Shown here: positions 1-9,550 of the stretch, one piece after another
Position numbering within the stretch: position 1 is the first letter of the stretch
Layout of the letters: the number at the start of each line of letters is the position of its first letter
Assembly: GCA_026770585.1 (NCBI GenBank)
Contig: MU646599.1
Coordinates: forward strand, 1-26,199
Direction: 5' to 3'
Source: Baffinella frigidus
Taxonomy: Eukaryota > Cryptophyceae > Cryptomonadales > Baffinellaceae
DNA: 26,199 bases
Translations under genes and position numbers: made by a program
Notes under the pieces: model-generated
Database searches by the model: none
Seen by the model: the letters and a program-made list of their open reading frames with translations, nothing else
What the model was told of the DNA's origin: nothing

Positions 1-138
1 ATGCCCGAGGCGGGCTCGTCTCGATGCCCGAGGCGGGCTCGTCTTGATGCCCGAGGCGGGCTCGTCTCGATGCCCGAGGCGGGCTCGTCTCCATGCCCGA
101 GACGGGCTCGTCTCGATGCCAAAGGCGGGCTCGTCTGG
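1..138. repeat. 23-bp tandem repeat, six copies
   Basis: Six head-to-tail copies of a GC-rich 23-bp unit containing GAGGCGGGCTCGTCT start at 1, 24, 47, 70, 93 and 116. The first five are nearly identical and the sixth is diverged. The array may extend beyond the left edge. The open frames across it are a by-product of the repeat. A single remnant of the unit lies at 18137-18157. Confidence 0.9.
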
Positions 139-155
139 CCACACAGCGGGCTAGG

Positions 156-317
156 CCACACAGCGGGCTACGAAGGGATTTTCGGGGCGATGAGAGCCCG
201 AGTTTCCGTTACCTTATCCATAGGAACCCCCCTATGTCCCTACGGGTTTCCTACCGCAGGGTCCTAGGTCTTATCGCTTAGGGGTTATTCAAAATCCCTT
301 CGAAGTCCGCTGTGTGG
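156..317. mobile_element. CCACACAGCGG-group inverted-repeat element, copy 1
   Basis: Terminal inverted repeats of 27 bp begin CCACACAGCGG and match at 25 of 27 positions (156-182 against 291-317). An extra copy of the first 12 bp sits just outside at 139-150. The interior carries the CCTACC..AGGGTCCTAGG core near 250-268. Copy 2 is at 21259-21411, and the interior reappears in reverse at 12822-12905. No coding capacity is seen, so it would be non-autonomous if it is a transposon. Confidence 0.75.
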
Positions 318-410
318 GGAGGGTTACCAGGACGTCTTGGACTTGCTGGATGCGTCGGTCGATCTCTTCGCACTGTTTCGACTGCCCGCCCGACTTCTGA
401 ACCCGGGGGA

Positions 411-566
411 CCATCATTTAGAGCCCCGGAGAATCATCATTTAGAGCCCCAGGGAACCATCATTCAGTGCGGGTTTCACACCCGGGCAATAATCATTTAG
501 AGCGGTTTTCACATATGTTAATCATTTAGAGCGGTTTTACAACTCTTCATCATCATTTAGAGCGCC
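411..566. repeat. degenerate ATCATTTAGAGC repeat
   Basis: The motif ATCATTTAGAGC, or a one- to three-base variant, occurs about six times at spacings of roughly 20-32 bp. Some copies are followed by GGTTTTCACA or CCCCGG. The array is irregular, and no gene is visible in it or on either side up to 708. Confidence 0.7.
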
Positions 567-708
567 TCAACAGAAAGAAATGAGCGTTTAGTACGGATCG
601 AAACCAACAAGGCCACCATGCATTCCCTTCGGCGAAGGCCTTGTAAGACGAGGACCTTAACGCCAAAAACAGACTCAGTCAGCACTTACCTCGGGAATCA
701 AACATGTA

Positions 709-889
709 CCACACGAGGCCATCCATGCAAACAGAATAAAAGGACATCTTAAAATTTGTGGGGAAATGATCACGTTTCCGTACGGACATCCGTACGGAAA
801 CGTGATCAAATGCTGACTTTTGGCGTGTTTCCTGGGCAATGATCCAATAATTAACTTATGAATCTGTTCGCATGGATAGCCTCGTGTGG
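709..889. mobile_element. inverted-repeat element with nested perfect palindrome
   Basis: The outer arms (709-735 and 863-889) match over about 27 bp with two or three mismatches and start CCACACGAGG. Nested inside is a palindrome with perfect 19-bp arms (768-786 and 789-807) and a 2-bp spacer. No second copy of this element is seen in the window. Confidence 0.7.
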
Positions 890-931
890 GTAGGGCGGTT
901 TTCACATCGGCTAGCCACGGAAAACAACGAA

Positions 932-983
932 ACCAGCACCGTCAACTTTGTACGAAACCATGTACAAAGTTGACGGCGCTGGT
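932..983. repeat. short inverted repeat around GTCAACTTTGTAC
   Basis: The 22-bp arms 932-953 and 962-983 match at 21 of 22 positions around an 8-bp loop. The arms contain GTCAACTTTG, a hexamer context that ends many other small inverted repeats here, for example at 14690-14850 and 24287-24407. Confidence 0.75.
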
Positions 984-1129
984 CCTGAAACGTCAACCTC
1001 TACCATCCAACAGGCCTACGGAATTGATAAACCCCTGTATCACTCAGGACTTGTAAGATACAGGGGTAAAAACTGACAACTTGAGAATAGGTTTACAAAC
1101 GGCTTCGGCTACATGTCCCATTTTGATTG

Positions 1130-1520
1130 GAGGCACCTCTGGGAGGTGCACAAAACGTTTTCACAAAATGTTGTTAAGAGTTGAAGTTGCTAGGCAAAGA
1201 TAGCACACCCAAGGAGGTTTGGAGACACTTCTCGAGAGGTGACTCAAAAACTGTGCTATCTTTGCCTAGCACCTTCACCCCTTGATGCAACCCGTAGGGG
1301 CATTTTTTCACAAACCGTTCTTCATGGGTGAAGTTGTTGGTCAAAGATAGCACACAACGTCTTTTGGAGGCACCTCTCTAGAAGTGCCTCAAAAACTCTC
1401 GAGAGGTACCTCACAAACTCGTTGGGTGCTATCTTTGCCTAGCAACTTTACCTCGTGAGAACGTTTTGTGGGGAAAAGTATCACTGAGGACGTGTGAGGA
1501 GGCACCTCTCGGAGGTGGTC
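1130..1520. repeat. compound nested inverted repeats (AGGCAAAGATAGCAC type)
   Basis: Two related foldbacks lie in tandem: 1182-1278, and 1329-1450, whose left arm is slightly diverged. Each arm carries GCTAGGCAAAGATAGCAC or its complement. Each loop holds smaller hairpins rich in CTCGAGAGGT and GAGGCACCTC. An outer pair, ACAAAACGTTTTCAC near 1150 and its complement near 1456-1470, encloses both. This looks like a duplicated foldback element, and no protein is encoded. Confidence 0.65.
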
Positions 1521-1587
1521 CGCCTGCCCCTTGAGCGCCTCTATCATCGCCGCCAGGTCTGCGGCCGATTGGGAAATTAATAGGGTA

Positions 1588-1960
1588 ACGGGTGTGTGAA
1601 GGTCCCAAAGATGAACGCGCTCTCACACACACACCGAACCCAAGACAGCCTTTATGAGGCTCATGGTATCCCATGGCTGAAGTATAAGAGCTCCAGGCAC
1701 GGATACCCCACAAGGTGAGAGGGATTGTGTGGAGGGGTGCGATGAGATCAGCCAGATACCAGAGGTGGGATGAGAGAAATGTGGTTGGCCTAGCCTGGGT
1801 TGTCACAATGTGCCCCGAAGTGTCGATGTGAGTCAGCGGAGTTAAGTTCAACCAAGTGACAGAAATCCAGAACACAAGTTAGCAAAGCAGCGAATGTACC
1901 AATGATCCCCCGCCTTTCAATAAGGCTCCTGTTACTCCCCATCCCCGCTTGGCGCCTACG
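1588..1960. repeat. dispersed subtelomeric repeat, copy 1
   Basis: Shares blocks in the same order with 2462-2915: GTGTGAAGGTCCCAAAGA, then CACACACAC, then TGGTATCCCAT, GAGCTCCA, CACGGATACC, and later CCCCGCC..TTCAAT..GG with CTCCCCATCCC. The copies are clearly diverged. Reverse-strand frames over this stretch (about 148 residues) look like products of the repeat rather than a gene. Confidence 0.6.
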
Positions 1961-2461
1961 TTTGAGTGCCCTCACTCTGTCCCGTTCTTAGGCTACTCGT
2001 GGTGTAGCCCCCTCTTTTCAAGGTTCCCTCTTCTCCTCTATCCCCTCCTGCCTCCTCTCTTTTAGGTCCTTTTGCCTCCTCGTGGGGGGGTGAAAACTGT
2101 TGTGAGTGTGGCCTATATATCTTAAATGGACCGTTTCTTTGGACGTGACGAAAGTAGCTTTTTGTACCGGCTTGTACCTTTTTGTACCGCCTTGTTACCG
2201 CCCGGTACTAATTTTGGGACGTGAGAGTAGTAGAAGGCCCCGAGCCGTTTCCCTGTAAAAATTGACTTTTGAATACAGCTTTCCCTTGAAAAGTTGACTT
2301 TTAAACCCCCCCCAGCCTTTAGGTCCTTTAGGTTCATTTAACTCCAACCATAGGCGGACACCGGAACGTATCCTGCAGAAATGCCATGCTTCCTTTCGGA
2401 TCACATCAGGCCCCCCGGTGCAGAAGGATCGCGGCAGAAACCGGCTAAAGGGTGTCCTCAT
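1961..2461. other. no gene seen; pyrimidine-rich, then mixed DNA
   Basis: 1985-2090 is pyrimidine-rich. 2158-2200 has repeated TTTTTGTACCG / CTTGTACC pieces, and TTGACTTTT occurs twice near 2262 and 2293. A short segment at 2383-2434 recurs at 7911-7960. Reverse-strand frames of up to 88 residues lack any recognisable domain. Confidence 0.5.
2383..2434. repeat. 50-bp dispersed direct repeat (pairs with 7911-7960)
   Basis: Begins GCCATGCTTCCTTTCGGATC, which is identical to the start of 7911-7960. The two copies continue with a few differences to GGATCGCGG. The partner lies just upstream of the GC-rich frame at 7945-8424, so this could be a displaced piece of the same region. Confidence 0.75.
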
Positions 2462-2915
2462 CGGGCGTGTGAAGGTCCCAAAGAGGAACGAGCTCTCTCA
2501 CACACACTCAGGATAAAACAAGTCGGCTGAAGGCCCATATGGTATCCCATCGTTAGGCTCATAGGAGCTCCAACCACGGATACCTCAGATGTCAAACCAA
2601 GCAAATGTAGAGGTTTCCCCCAATGTACGGGAGTCAAAAAAATAATGGAGAGAGACAAGTGGGTGTGTAGAAGTTTCCCCCAATGTACGGAAGTCAGCAG
2701 AGTTAAGGGCAACGGAAGTCAGCAAAGTTAATGAAGAGAGAAAGGTGGGTGTGTAGAGGTTTCTCCCAATGTCAAACCAAACTTCTAAATGTTGGCCCCC
2801 ACGCATTAAGTCTAGTACTCATCCATGCGTCAGAAACAAGAAAATACGACAAGAGAGCAACACATGTAACCCCCCGCCATTCAATCAGGTTCCTTTTCAC
2901 TCCCCATCCCCCTGA
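2462..2915. repeat. dispersed subtelomeric repeat, copy 2, with internal tandem expansion
   Basis: Diverged copy of 1588-1960. Inside it, 2601-2785 is an irregular tandem array of a roughly 60-90-bp unit containing GTTTCCCCCAATGTACGG and GTGGGTGTGTAGA, in about three copies. That expansion explains why this copy is longer than the first. Confidence 0.6.
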
Positions 2916-3680
2916 ATCCTGAGACCTTCTGTCTCTATCCTGAGATCCTGTCCTGAGACCTCCTGACGTAATCCGGAGATTTTCAGACTTTGTCCTGAAA
3001 CCTCCCAACTAAATCCTAAGACCTCGTGACTAACTCCTGAGTTATTCACACTCTGCCCCAATACCTTCAGACTCTATCCTCACTGTTTGAGACCAAATCC
3101 TGAGTCCTCCTGACTGAATCCTGACCCCCTCAGACTAAATCCTAAGACCTGCCGACTCTAACCTAAGTCGGCCAGGCTCTGTCCTCCTTCAGCATCTATC
3201 CTGAGATGTTCAGACCCAACCCTCAGGACTCTAGACTAAATCCTGAGACCTCCAGATCCTGTCTTGAGTCATTCACACTTTATCCTGAGACCTCCACACT
3301 CTATCCTGGGATTTTCAGAACAAACCCTGTTACCTCCTCCTTCTGTCTCTATCCTGAGACTCTGTCCTGAGACCTCCTGACAATTTCCTGAGTCTTTCAG
3401 TCTCGGTCCTGAGACCTCCTGAACAAATCCTTACACCTCCGGACTAAATCCTGAGTCATCCAGGAGAGTTTGAGACCAAACCCTGAGTCCTCCTGATGAA
3501 ATCCTGAGGCCCCCTGACTAAATCCTGAGACCTGCCGACTCTATCCTGAGTCATCCACACTTTGTCCTGAGACCTTCAGACTCTATCCTGAGAGTTTGAG
3601 ACCAATTCCTGAATCATCCTGACTGAATCCTGAGACCCCCTGACTAAATCCTGAGACCTGCTGACTGTATCCTTAGGGTT
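2905..3680. repeat. degenerate 21-bp minisatellite with ~126-bp higher-order period
   Basis: About 35 degenerate copies of a roughly 21-bp unit resembling TCCTGAGACCTCCTGACTAAA. A longer landmark, GTTTGAGACCAA followed by the same order of variants, recurs at 3085, 3468 and 3594. The gaps are 383 and 126 bp, close to multiples of six 21-bp units. No long open frame crosses it. Confidence 0.8.
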
Positions 3681-3861
3681 CAGTAGTCAGGGTCAACTTA
3701 AGAGAGGCACGCGAGGGCAGCAATGACAGGCATGTGGGAGCAGCAATAATTTGAACCTTTATTATTAACATGATTTGTCCAGAACACTCTGGACAACGGA
3801 CCGACACGCCTCGCCACCCCTGTTCACCCCTGTTCTACGGTCCGACACGCCTCGCCTTCCC
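3681..3861. other. spacer with telomere-associated GGTCCGACACGCC motif
   Basis: No gene is seen. The motif CGGACCGACACGCCTCGCC (3797) and a close variant (near 3840) reappear in shortened form at about 4750 and 6970, each beside CACCCGAGAGAAGGAG-like sequence. It therefore looks like part of a telomere-associated unit. A small hairpin, CCAGA..TCTGG, lies near 3780. Confidence 0.5.
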
Positions 3862-5612
3862 TGGTGAGGGGGTAGGGTTCAGGTTCAGGAGTCAAGGTGA
3901 AGGGAGCAGGGACCAGGGGTTATGTTTACGGTTTAGGGTTCAGGGTTGAGCGTTAAGGGATGCGAAATAAGGGATAAGGGTTTGGGATTTAGGGTTGCGG
4001 GTGTAGGGTTCAGGGTTGAGCGTTAAGGGGTGAGCGAAGGTTAAGGGTTCAGGGGTTGGAACTGAGGGATGAGGAATGAGGGGTGAGGGTTTAGAGTTTA
4101 CAGTGAGGGTTTAAAGTTTACAGTGTAGGGTTGAGGGTTGGGGTGGAGGTTTTAGGGTTTCAAGGAAATTCACCCGAGCGAGAATGTTTAGTGTTTGGGG
4201 TTTAGGGTTTAGTGATAAGGGCCTAGGGTTTAGGGATTATGGTTGGCTTGGGGTTTAGGGTTTGGGGATAAGGGTTCAGGTACAAGGGTTTAGGGATAAG
4301 GGTTCAAGGTTTAGGGTTTAGGGTTTAAGGTTTAGGATTTAGGGTTTAGGGGATAGGGTTTGTTTGGGGTTTAGGGGTCAGGGTTTAGGGTTTAGGGTTT
4401 AGGATTTAGGGTTTAGGGTTTAGGGTTTAGGGTTTAGGGTCTAGGGTTTAGGGTTTAGGGTTTAGAGTTTAGGGTTTAGGTTTCGGGTTCATGGCTTTGG
4501 GTTGCGAGGAAACTCACCCGAGAGAGAGGGTTTAGGGTTTTGGGATCAGGGTTTAGGGATGAGGGATTGGGGGTTAGGGTTTAGGGATCAGGGTTTCGGG
4601 TTCCTGGTGTCGGGTTTGAGTGTTCAGGGTTTAGGGTTTATGATGTAGTGTTAAGTGTTTAGGGTTGAGTGTTCAGGGTTTAGGGTTCAGGGTGTAGGGT
4701 TAAAACTCACCCAAGAGAAGGAGAGCACGCGTGTTCAACCACGCAGCCACGGTCCGACTCACCACGCCACCTCTGTTCAGGGTTTAGGGTTGAGGTTCAG
4801 GTGTCAGGGTGAAGGGATGAGGGATGAGGGGATGAGGGTTTAGGGTTTAGGGTTTAGGGTTTAGGGTTTAGGGTTTAGGGTTTAGGGTTTAGGGTTTAGG
4901 GTTTGGGGATTATGGATAAGGGGTAAAGATTTAGGGTTTAGGGTGGTTGGTTTGGTTTAGGGTTAGTGGTTTAGGGATGGGGGGGTACAGTTTAGTGTTT
5001 AGGGATTAGGGATTAGGGATGAGGGATGAGGGATGAGGGGTGAGGGTTTAGGGTTTAGGAAGGTTTGTTTGGTTGAGGGTTAGTGGTTTGGGGATTAGGG
5101 TATAGGGTTCCAAGGTTTTAGGGTTTAGGGTTCCAAGGAAATTCACCCCATGGAGAATGTTTAGTGTCCGGGGTTGAGGGACAAGGAATAAGGGCTTAGG
5201 GTTCAGGATTTATAGCTGGCTTAGGGATGAGGGTCAGGTGTTAGGGTGTAGGGTGTAGGGATTAAGGATTAGGGTTTAGGGTTCTGGGTTTAGGATCTAT
5301 CTAGGGTTTAGGGTTTAGGGTTCAGGGTGCAGGGTTCAGGGTTCAGGGTTTAGGGTTTAGGGTATAGGATATAGGGTTTAGGGTTCAGGGATTATGGTTT
5401 GGGACTGAGGGTTTGGGGAAGAGGGATTAGGGATTAGGATTTAGGGTGTAGGGTTTAGTGTGTAGGGTTCAGGTTGTAGGGTGTAGAGTTTACGGTGTAC
5501 GGTTTAGGGTTTGGGTTTAGGGTTTAGGGTTTAGGGTTTAGGGTTTAGGGTTTGGGGTTTAGGGTTTAAAGTCTAGGTTTTAGGTTTTATGGTTTAGGGA
5601 TGAGGGGTTAGG
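3862..5612 (+). repeat. degenerate TTTAGGG telomere-like block, G-rich strand on +
   Basis: About 1.75 kb of TTTAGGG, TTCAGGG, TGAGGG, TTTGGGG and related heptamers. Short runs are perfect (about 4394-4440, 4839-4901, 5515-5550). It is interrupted at about 4167, 4509, 4702 and 5137 by copies of a non-telomeric segment (GAAACTCACCCGAGAGA and variants). The degeneracy and internal position make it interstitial or subtelomeric, not a native chromosome end. Confidence 0.9.
4839..4901 (+). repeat. perfect (TTTAGGG)9 array
   Basis: Nine uninterrupted TTTAGGG units. This is the cleanest G-strand run and identifies the probable telomere repeat of the organism. Confidence 0.95.
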
Positions 5613-5627
5613 ATTTCTACATCAACT

Positions 5628-5770
5628 TGTCAGCGAGATACCTCTGGGCCTGTACATAAACTTATGAGCGAGGTACCTCTGTTACAGAAACTAATGAACG
5701 AGCTACCTCTGTTACATAAAGTTATGAGCGAGCTACCTCTGCTCTTATGAGCGAGGTACTTCTGTACTGA
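5628..5770. repeat. 30-bp tandem repeat with GAGCGAGGTACCTCTG
   Basis: Four to five copies of a roughly 30-bp unit (CTTATGAGCGAGGTACCTCTG followed by a TACA(T/G)AAA spacer), the last shortened. Isolated pieces of the unit occur at 5990-6004 and 10441-10463, the second directly after a TATCCCTT end. Confidence 0.8.
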
Positions 5771-6268
5771 AACCATGCGCCCGAGCAGGTGCCTCCGAGG
5801 AGAAACAAGGGCAGAAGTTTAAGTAAAGTGCCAGCAAGTGATGAATAAATGCGGGGCTGCTCGCTCGTTCACGCCTGCTCGAGTCTCTTGCCCACCTACA
5901 AGGGAGCTCGCTGATAAAGAAGCCCACCTGTACATGTACAGCAGGCCAATAACTAGGGCCCTGCGGCGATCCTAGGGGGGGGACGGTTCCTTATGAGCGA
6001 GCTACAGCACCTAGGTGGTTTGGGTGGGGGATTGGTGGAAATGTCAAGACGGCACCACTCAGAAACCTCGTTTTTCTCGGAAAATTTGGGCATTTTTTCT
6101 GTCCCAAAAAACTCCAGCTCCATTCTCCGGGGGGGTAAGCACTCAAAAAGCCAATTTTTTTTCGTGGTCGCTGCAGCACAGATTTATTTCTAGACTGTGA
6201 CTTATTTCCTCCCACGCGAAATAGATTGTTTCCCGTCTCCTTCCAAAGGTCAGTTTTATGAAGAAAAA
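5771..6268. other. no gene or clear repeat seen
   Basis: Contains short frames on both strands (up to 74 residues) without a recognisable domain. It has an AT-rich central part with poly-A and poly-T runs (6085-6165). It is flanked by telomere-like blocks. Confidence 0.4.
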
Positions 6269-6395
6269 AAGTTTAGGGTTTAGGGTGGTTGGTTTGGGGT
6301 TTAGGGTTAATGGTTCTGGGTTCGGGGTTAAGAGTGTAGGGGGTAGGGGGTAGGGTCTGGGGTTCAGGTTTTAGGGTCCAGTGCCAATACTCCCT
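6269..6395 (+). repeat. short degenerate TTTAGGG block
   Basis: G-strand heptamer variants (TTTAGGG, TTCGGGG, GTAGGGGG). A second small block of the same orientation lies at 6863-6932. Confidence 0.75.
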
Positions 6396-6566
6396 CAATT
6401 TCGTCGCTGCAGGACACGGAGACCACACTTCTACAACCCAACGTTTCGGAAACCGCCACCAGAACACTGGTTTGGGCTGACTTTTCTCAATTTGACATGC
6501 TATCCTGGGTGTGTAGTACAAATCCGTCAGTCAATTCTAGCTCTGCTTCAGTCAATTTGATCCCCG

Positions 6567-6708
6567 CGAGTATTCCTCAGGAATACGATTTTGGTGTATC
6601 TTAAAGGGTAGAAATTAGACATTCGCCTATCTAGCCTTCATTTACAGCCTTGAGATACACCAAAATAGAATCGGCGATCCCCGAAATCGTATTCCTGAGG
6701 AATACTCG
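6567..6708. mobile_element. inverted-repeat element with duplicated CTCAGGAATAC palindrome
   Basis: The ends are CGAGTATTCCTCAGGAATAC and its near-complement. Each end is itself a 17-bp near-perfect palindrome (6570-6586 and 6689-6705). The arms continue as GATTTTGGTGTATCT. The right arm has about 18 extra bases (CGGCGATCCCCG region), so the arms are unequal. No coding sequence. Confidence 0.7.
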
Positions 6709-6862
6709 TCCGGATGAAATTACCGCCCTGGTACTAAACGTGTCTACTTGAGTCGCCCGAAGCTGGAAGCAAAACACACAGTGGCCTACCAGAGGGGTTC
6801 GTAAATAATCCACCCGTGGATCATCCATGGACCCTATGGTAGGTCTGTGAACGAGCGAGACG

Positions 6863-7075
6863 CTAGGGTTTGGGGTTTAGGGTTTAGAGTTTAGGGTTTA
6901 GGGTTCAGGGTTTAGGGTTTCGAGGAAAACCACCCGAAAGAAGGAGCACACGACCGAGCCCTCGACCACGCGGTCCGACACGCCACGGTCCCACACGCCA
7001 CGCCACCCCTGGGCAGGGGTGAGGGTTGAGGGTGAAGGGATGAGGGATGAAGGATGCGAGATTAAGGTTTAGAGT
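6863..7075 (+). repeat. telomere-like block plus telomere-associated unit
   Basis: TTTAGGG variants (6863-6932) lead into GAGGAAAACCACCCGAAAG and a GGTCCGACACGCCACG segment (about 6935-7015), followed by GTGAGGG-type repeats to about 7075. The same order of parts occurs at about 4490-4860, so this is a second copy of a composite subtelomeric unit. Confidence 0.65.
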
Positions 7076-7385
7076 TGATAAATCGCCAGTCCTGAAGGAT
7101 GCCAGCATCCCGGCACCAACAACGGGCAACTCCCTCACCACCCCAACGTCGGGATCCACGCCCAAACCATCGAACCCCCAGTGCAAAATCTGCCCAACAG
7201 ACAGGCGGGGGGGGGCGCAGCAGCGCAGATAAGACATGGAACCGCACCTGCTATCACACCAGACTGGCTGCGCGCAGCAGCTGCTCCGGAGCGTCGCGCC
7301 GCTCGCTGGTAGAGGCCTGTCGCCCCCTGCCTGCTTAGCATCCTCCCCGAGAAGATCATGCACGAGTACGTGAAGAGGTATCGCT
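7076..7385. other. mixed, possibly partly ex-coding DNA
   Basis: Frames are open on both strands, including a reverse-strand frame of 179 residues (6905-7444). Its C-terminal end is translated telomere-like repeat. On + a Pro/Thr/Ser-rich stretch (SIPAPTTGNSLTTPTSGS) is read around 7100-7190. Neither resembles a family I know. The opposing open frames are expected in GC-rich repeat-derived DNA, so I do not call a gene. Confidence 0.3.
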
Positions 7386-7455
7386 CCAAAGTTGACGGGT
7401 TCGCACCAGAAACCCAGTGGTGCACCGCAAACCCAGCATGTCAACTTGAGAATAG
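7386..7455. repeat. AAGTTGACGG / GTCAACTTGAGAATAG element, copy 1
   Basis: Starts CAAAGTTGACGGGTT and ends GTCAACTTGAGAATAG. The core GTTGAC/GTCAAC is inverted around a GC-rich loop with a CCCAG motif. Similar units lie at 15974-16025, 24287-24337 and 24358-24407. GAGGCAGAG(C/T)TA follows about 20-30 bp downstream both here and near 16045. Confidence 0.65.
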
Positions 7456-7631
7456 TGTGTTAACCTGGGGGAGGCAGAGTTAGCACTCTTGAGAGAAGCA
7501 GCGAGGGCGCCGCCCCCGGTGCGAGATACTCACCGCCCTCCAAACTGGAAGCTCTTTTCATCCTGGGGCCAGCCGCTGATTTGTACCAAGAGCGCCACAC
7601 TCGACGTCAGAATTGAAACCCCCAGACACAC

Positions 7632-7797
7632 TAATAGGGTAACGGCCTGAAAATGGGGTAGTTAGGCCTACGGCATTGCCTAGGACCTCCTACCGTAGGC
7701 CGAGATTGTTTGGACCTAGGATCCCTCGGTCTACGGTAGGAGGTCCTAGGCAATGCCGTAGGCCTAACTACCCCATTTTCAGGCCGTTAGCCTATGA
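7632..7797. mobile_element. TAATAGGG-group palindromic element, copy 1
   Basis: A nearly perfect long foldback. The ends are TAATAGGGTAACGG-like and the arms are about 70 bp, including GGGTAGTTAGGCCTACGG and CCTAGGACCTCCTACCGTAGG. It is flanked by direct ACAC repeats (7628-7631 and 7798-7801), consistent with a 4-bp target duplication. Other members are 15188-15345, 22264-22428 and, more diverged, 13094-13256. Confidence 0.85.
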
Positions 7798-7910
7798 ACA
7801 CACAGGTTCGCAAGGATCCCGGCCACGCAACACCGCACGAGCACGAAATCTGATTTCATGCAGACAGCTGTAACGATAATGCTGACAAGGTGAGAGGACT
7901 CGCCCGCAAA

Positions 7911-7960
7911 GCCATGCTTCCTTTCGGATCACATCAAGCCCCCCTTGCAGAGGATCGCGG
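7911..7960. repeat. 50-bp dispersed direct repeat (pairs with 2383-2434)
   Basis: The other copy of the GCCATGCTTCCTTTCGGATC segment. It overlaps the start of the open frame at 7945. Confidence 0.75.
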
Positions 7961-8424
7961 ATATTCGGATTTTGCCGGATTTTGCCTGTCCTCGCGCCAA
8001 GATGGGACGCGCCACCTGCTCAGGGCCCTCGTTCCTGGCCACATCTGCCCTGCTGATGATTCTCTCATGGCCGGCGCCGGCTGATTTGCTGCCCCGTCAC
8101 ACTCGGGACTCTGCAGACTCTCCCGCCGCTGGATTCGCGTGGCAGCTCATGCGGCTGGAGAACCGGGTCCCAGGGTCTAGCGCCCAGGAACCGCGGCTGA
8201 AGATTCGTGCACGGGTGTACGGTGCGGGAACTGGGGTGCTCGGATGCGCTCAGTCGCGGCCCGGCGTCGGTGCGCTGTCTCGGGCGCTGCGGGGGGGCGG
8301 TGATGAGGAGGGGAGTGACGGGCTCACCCCGGAGGAGAAGGCTTGGATGGCCGCGCTAGAGGATGCCCCGATGCAGGATCTTTTGGAGGTAGCCTACGGC
8401 AATCCCCCAAATCTTGAGTCCTAA
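7945..8424 (+). CDS. hypothetical 159-residue frame, possible exon or gene remnant
   Basis: This is the longest forward frame in the window that is not made of repeat units. It starts ATG at 7945 and stops at 8422-8424, directly before CCCTAAA-type repeats. I do not recognise the product. The last third looks most protein-like: a Gly-rich turn, then GLTPEEKAWMAALEDAP and a short helix-like MQDLLEVAYG. The middle (residues about 25-50) contains a hydrophobic stretch, FLATSALLMILSW. Overlapping frames are open as well, and the upstream edge lies in a dispersed repeat, so the start is uncertain. It could be the 3' exon of a larger gene or chance in GC-rich DNA. There is no evidence for a promoter or splice sites. 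Confidence 0.25.
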   Translation: MQRIADIRILPDFACPRAKMGRATCSGPSFLATSALLMILSWPAPADLLPRHTRDSADSPAAGFAWQLMRLENRVPGSSAQEPRLKIRARVYGAGTGVLGCAQSRPGVGALSRALRGGGDEEGSDGLTPEEKAWMAALEDAPMQDLLEVAYGNPPNLES

Positions 8425-8868
8425 ACCCTCAACCCTCCACCCTCCACCCTGAACCTGGAAACCTAAGCCCTAAACCCTGAAGAATGTACGGCGTGCGGTG
8501 CTGTTCCGTACTAATCCCTAATCCCTACCCCCTGCTCCTAACCCCCCAATCCCTGATCCTGATCACGAATTGCGGATCCCGAATCCGTAATCCATGATCC
8601 ACAATCCATAACCCGTCCATAATCCCTCATCCCTTGTCCCTTATCCCCAAACCATAACCCCTAAACCCTAAACCCCGAACCCGAACCCCGAAACACGAAA
8701 CCTCAACCCCTCAACATTAAACCACCCCTGAACCCTAAACCCTAAACAACCCCGAAGCACCAACCCTGCACATCCCCGAAACCCTAACCCTAAACAACCC
8801 CTAAACTCAAACCCCAACCCCTAAACTCTAAACCCTAAACCCTACACAACCCCTAACTAAACACCAAC
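8425..8868 (-). repeat. degenerate CCCTAAA block (G-rich strand on -)
   Basis: CCCTAAA, CCCTGAA, CCCGAAC, CCCTAATCC and similar units with no long perfect run. The orientation is opposite to the block at 3862-5612, so the two face each other across 5.6-8.4 kb. Confidence 0.85.
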
Positions 8869-9292
8869 TCTGAAACGCAGGCAGCGTGGTCGGCGCGAGT
8901 AGGGGTGGCGACACCCGAAAACCGAAACCCGAAACCCGAAACCCGAAACCCGTACCCGAAATCCGTACCCGAAACCAGTACCCGAAACCCGTTCCCGAAA
9001 CGCAGGCGGCGCGCTCGGCGCGAGAAGGGGTGGCGACACCTGAAGCCCTTACCCTTACCCGAAACCCGAAACCCGAAACCCGTACCCGAAAACCGTACCC
9101 GAAAATCGTACCCGAAACCCGTTCCCGAAACGCAGGCAGCGTGGTCGGCGCGAGACGGGGTGGCGACACCCGAAAACCGAAACCCGAAGCCCGAAAGTTG
9201 AACTGTCGGGCCGAAACCCGTACCCGAAACGCGTTCCCGAAACGCCAACTCCGAAACGCAGGCGGCGCGTTCGGCGCGAGAAGGGGTCCACT
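8869..9292 (+). repeat. ~125-130-bp macro-repeat: coding-like fragment plus CCCGAAA array
   Basis: Four copies of a GC-rich segment start at 8875, 9000, 9130 and 9256. They read TQAA(R/W)SAR(E/D/V)GV in one frame. Between them are short arrays of CCCGAAA and (G/T)ACCCGAAA. A fifth GC-rich segment at 9551 continues into a longer coding-like stretch. The open frames on both strands here, up to 173 residues, arise from heptamer translation (for example FGFRVSG, NPKPETR) and are not genes. Confidence 0.8.
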
Positions 9293-9459
9293 AGCCCTCA
9301 CGGTTTGAGCAATTGGGAAATTACGTACCACGTTTAAAACTCTAAACACCCTGCTTTTGGGGTTTTAAAAATAACCGACGCCGGAATCCGGTAGCCTGCA
9401 AGGGCATTAGGTACCGCCAAATTCAGGTATTTGCTCAAAACGTGAGGGTTGGTGGGTGG

Positions 9460-9550
9460 CGACACCCGAAACCCGAAACCCGAAGCCCGAAAGTTGAACT
9501 TTCGGGCCGAAACGCGCTCCCGAAACCCGTACCCGAAACGCGTTCCCGAA
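9460..9550 (-). repeat. CCCGAAA variant array
   Basis: CCCGAAA units with an inset hairpin-like GAAAGTTGAACTTTCGGGC, a variant of a segment also present near 9188-9212. Confidence 0.7.

Noticed and set aside
1130-1530. CRISPR-like array from regularly spaced repeats
   Set aside because: Repeats are long inverted arms with hairpin loops, irregularly spaced, with no unique spacers, and the context is eukaryotic.
1429-1875. 148-residue reverse frame
   Set aside because: It overlaps the dispersed repeat 1588-1960 and a foldback; its counterpart at 2462-2915 does not keep the frame.
3862-5612. Functional chromosome end
   Set aside because: The block is internal, degenerate and followed by more than 20 kb of other sequence, including telomere-like DNA in the opposite orientation.
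6905-7444. 179-residue reverse frame as a gene
   Set aside because: Its C-terminal third is telomere-like DNA, and overlapping frames on both strands are also open. Kept only as a low-confidence note.
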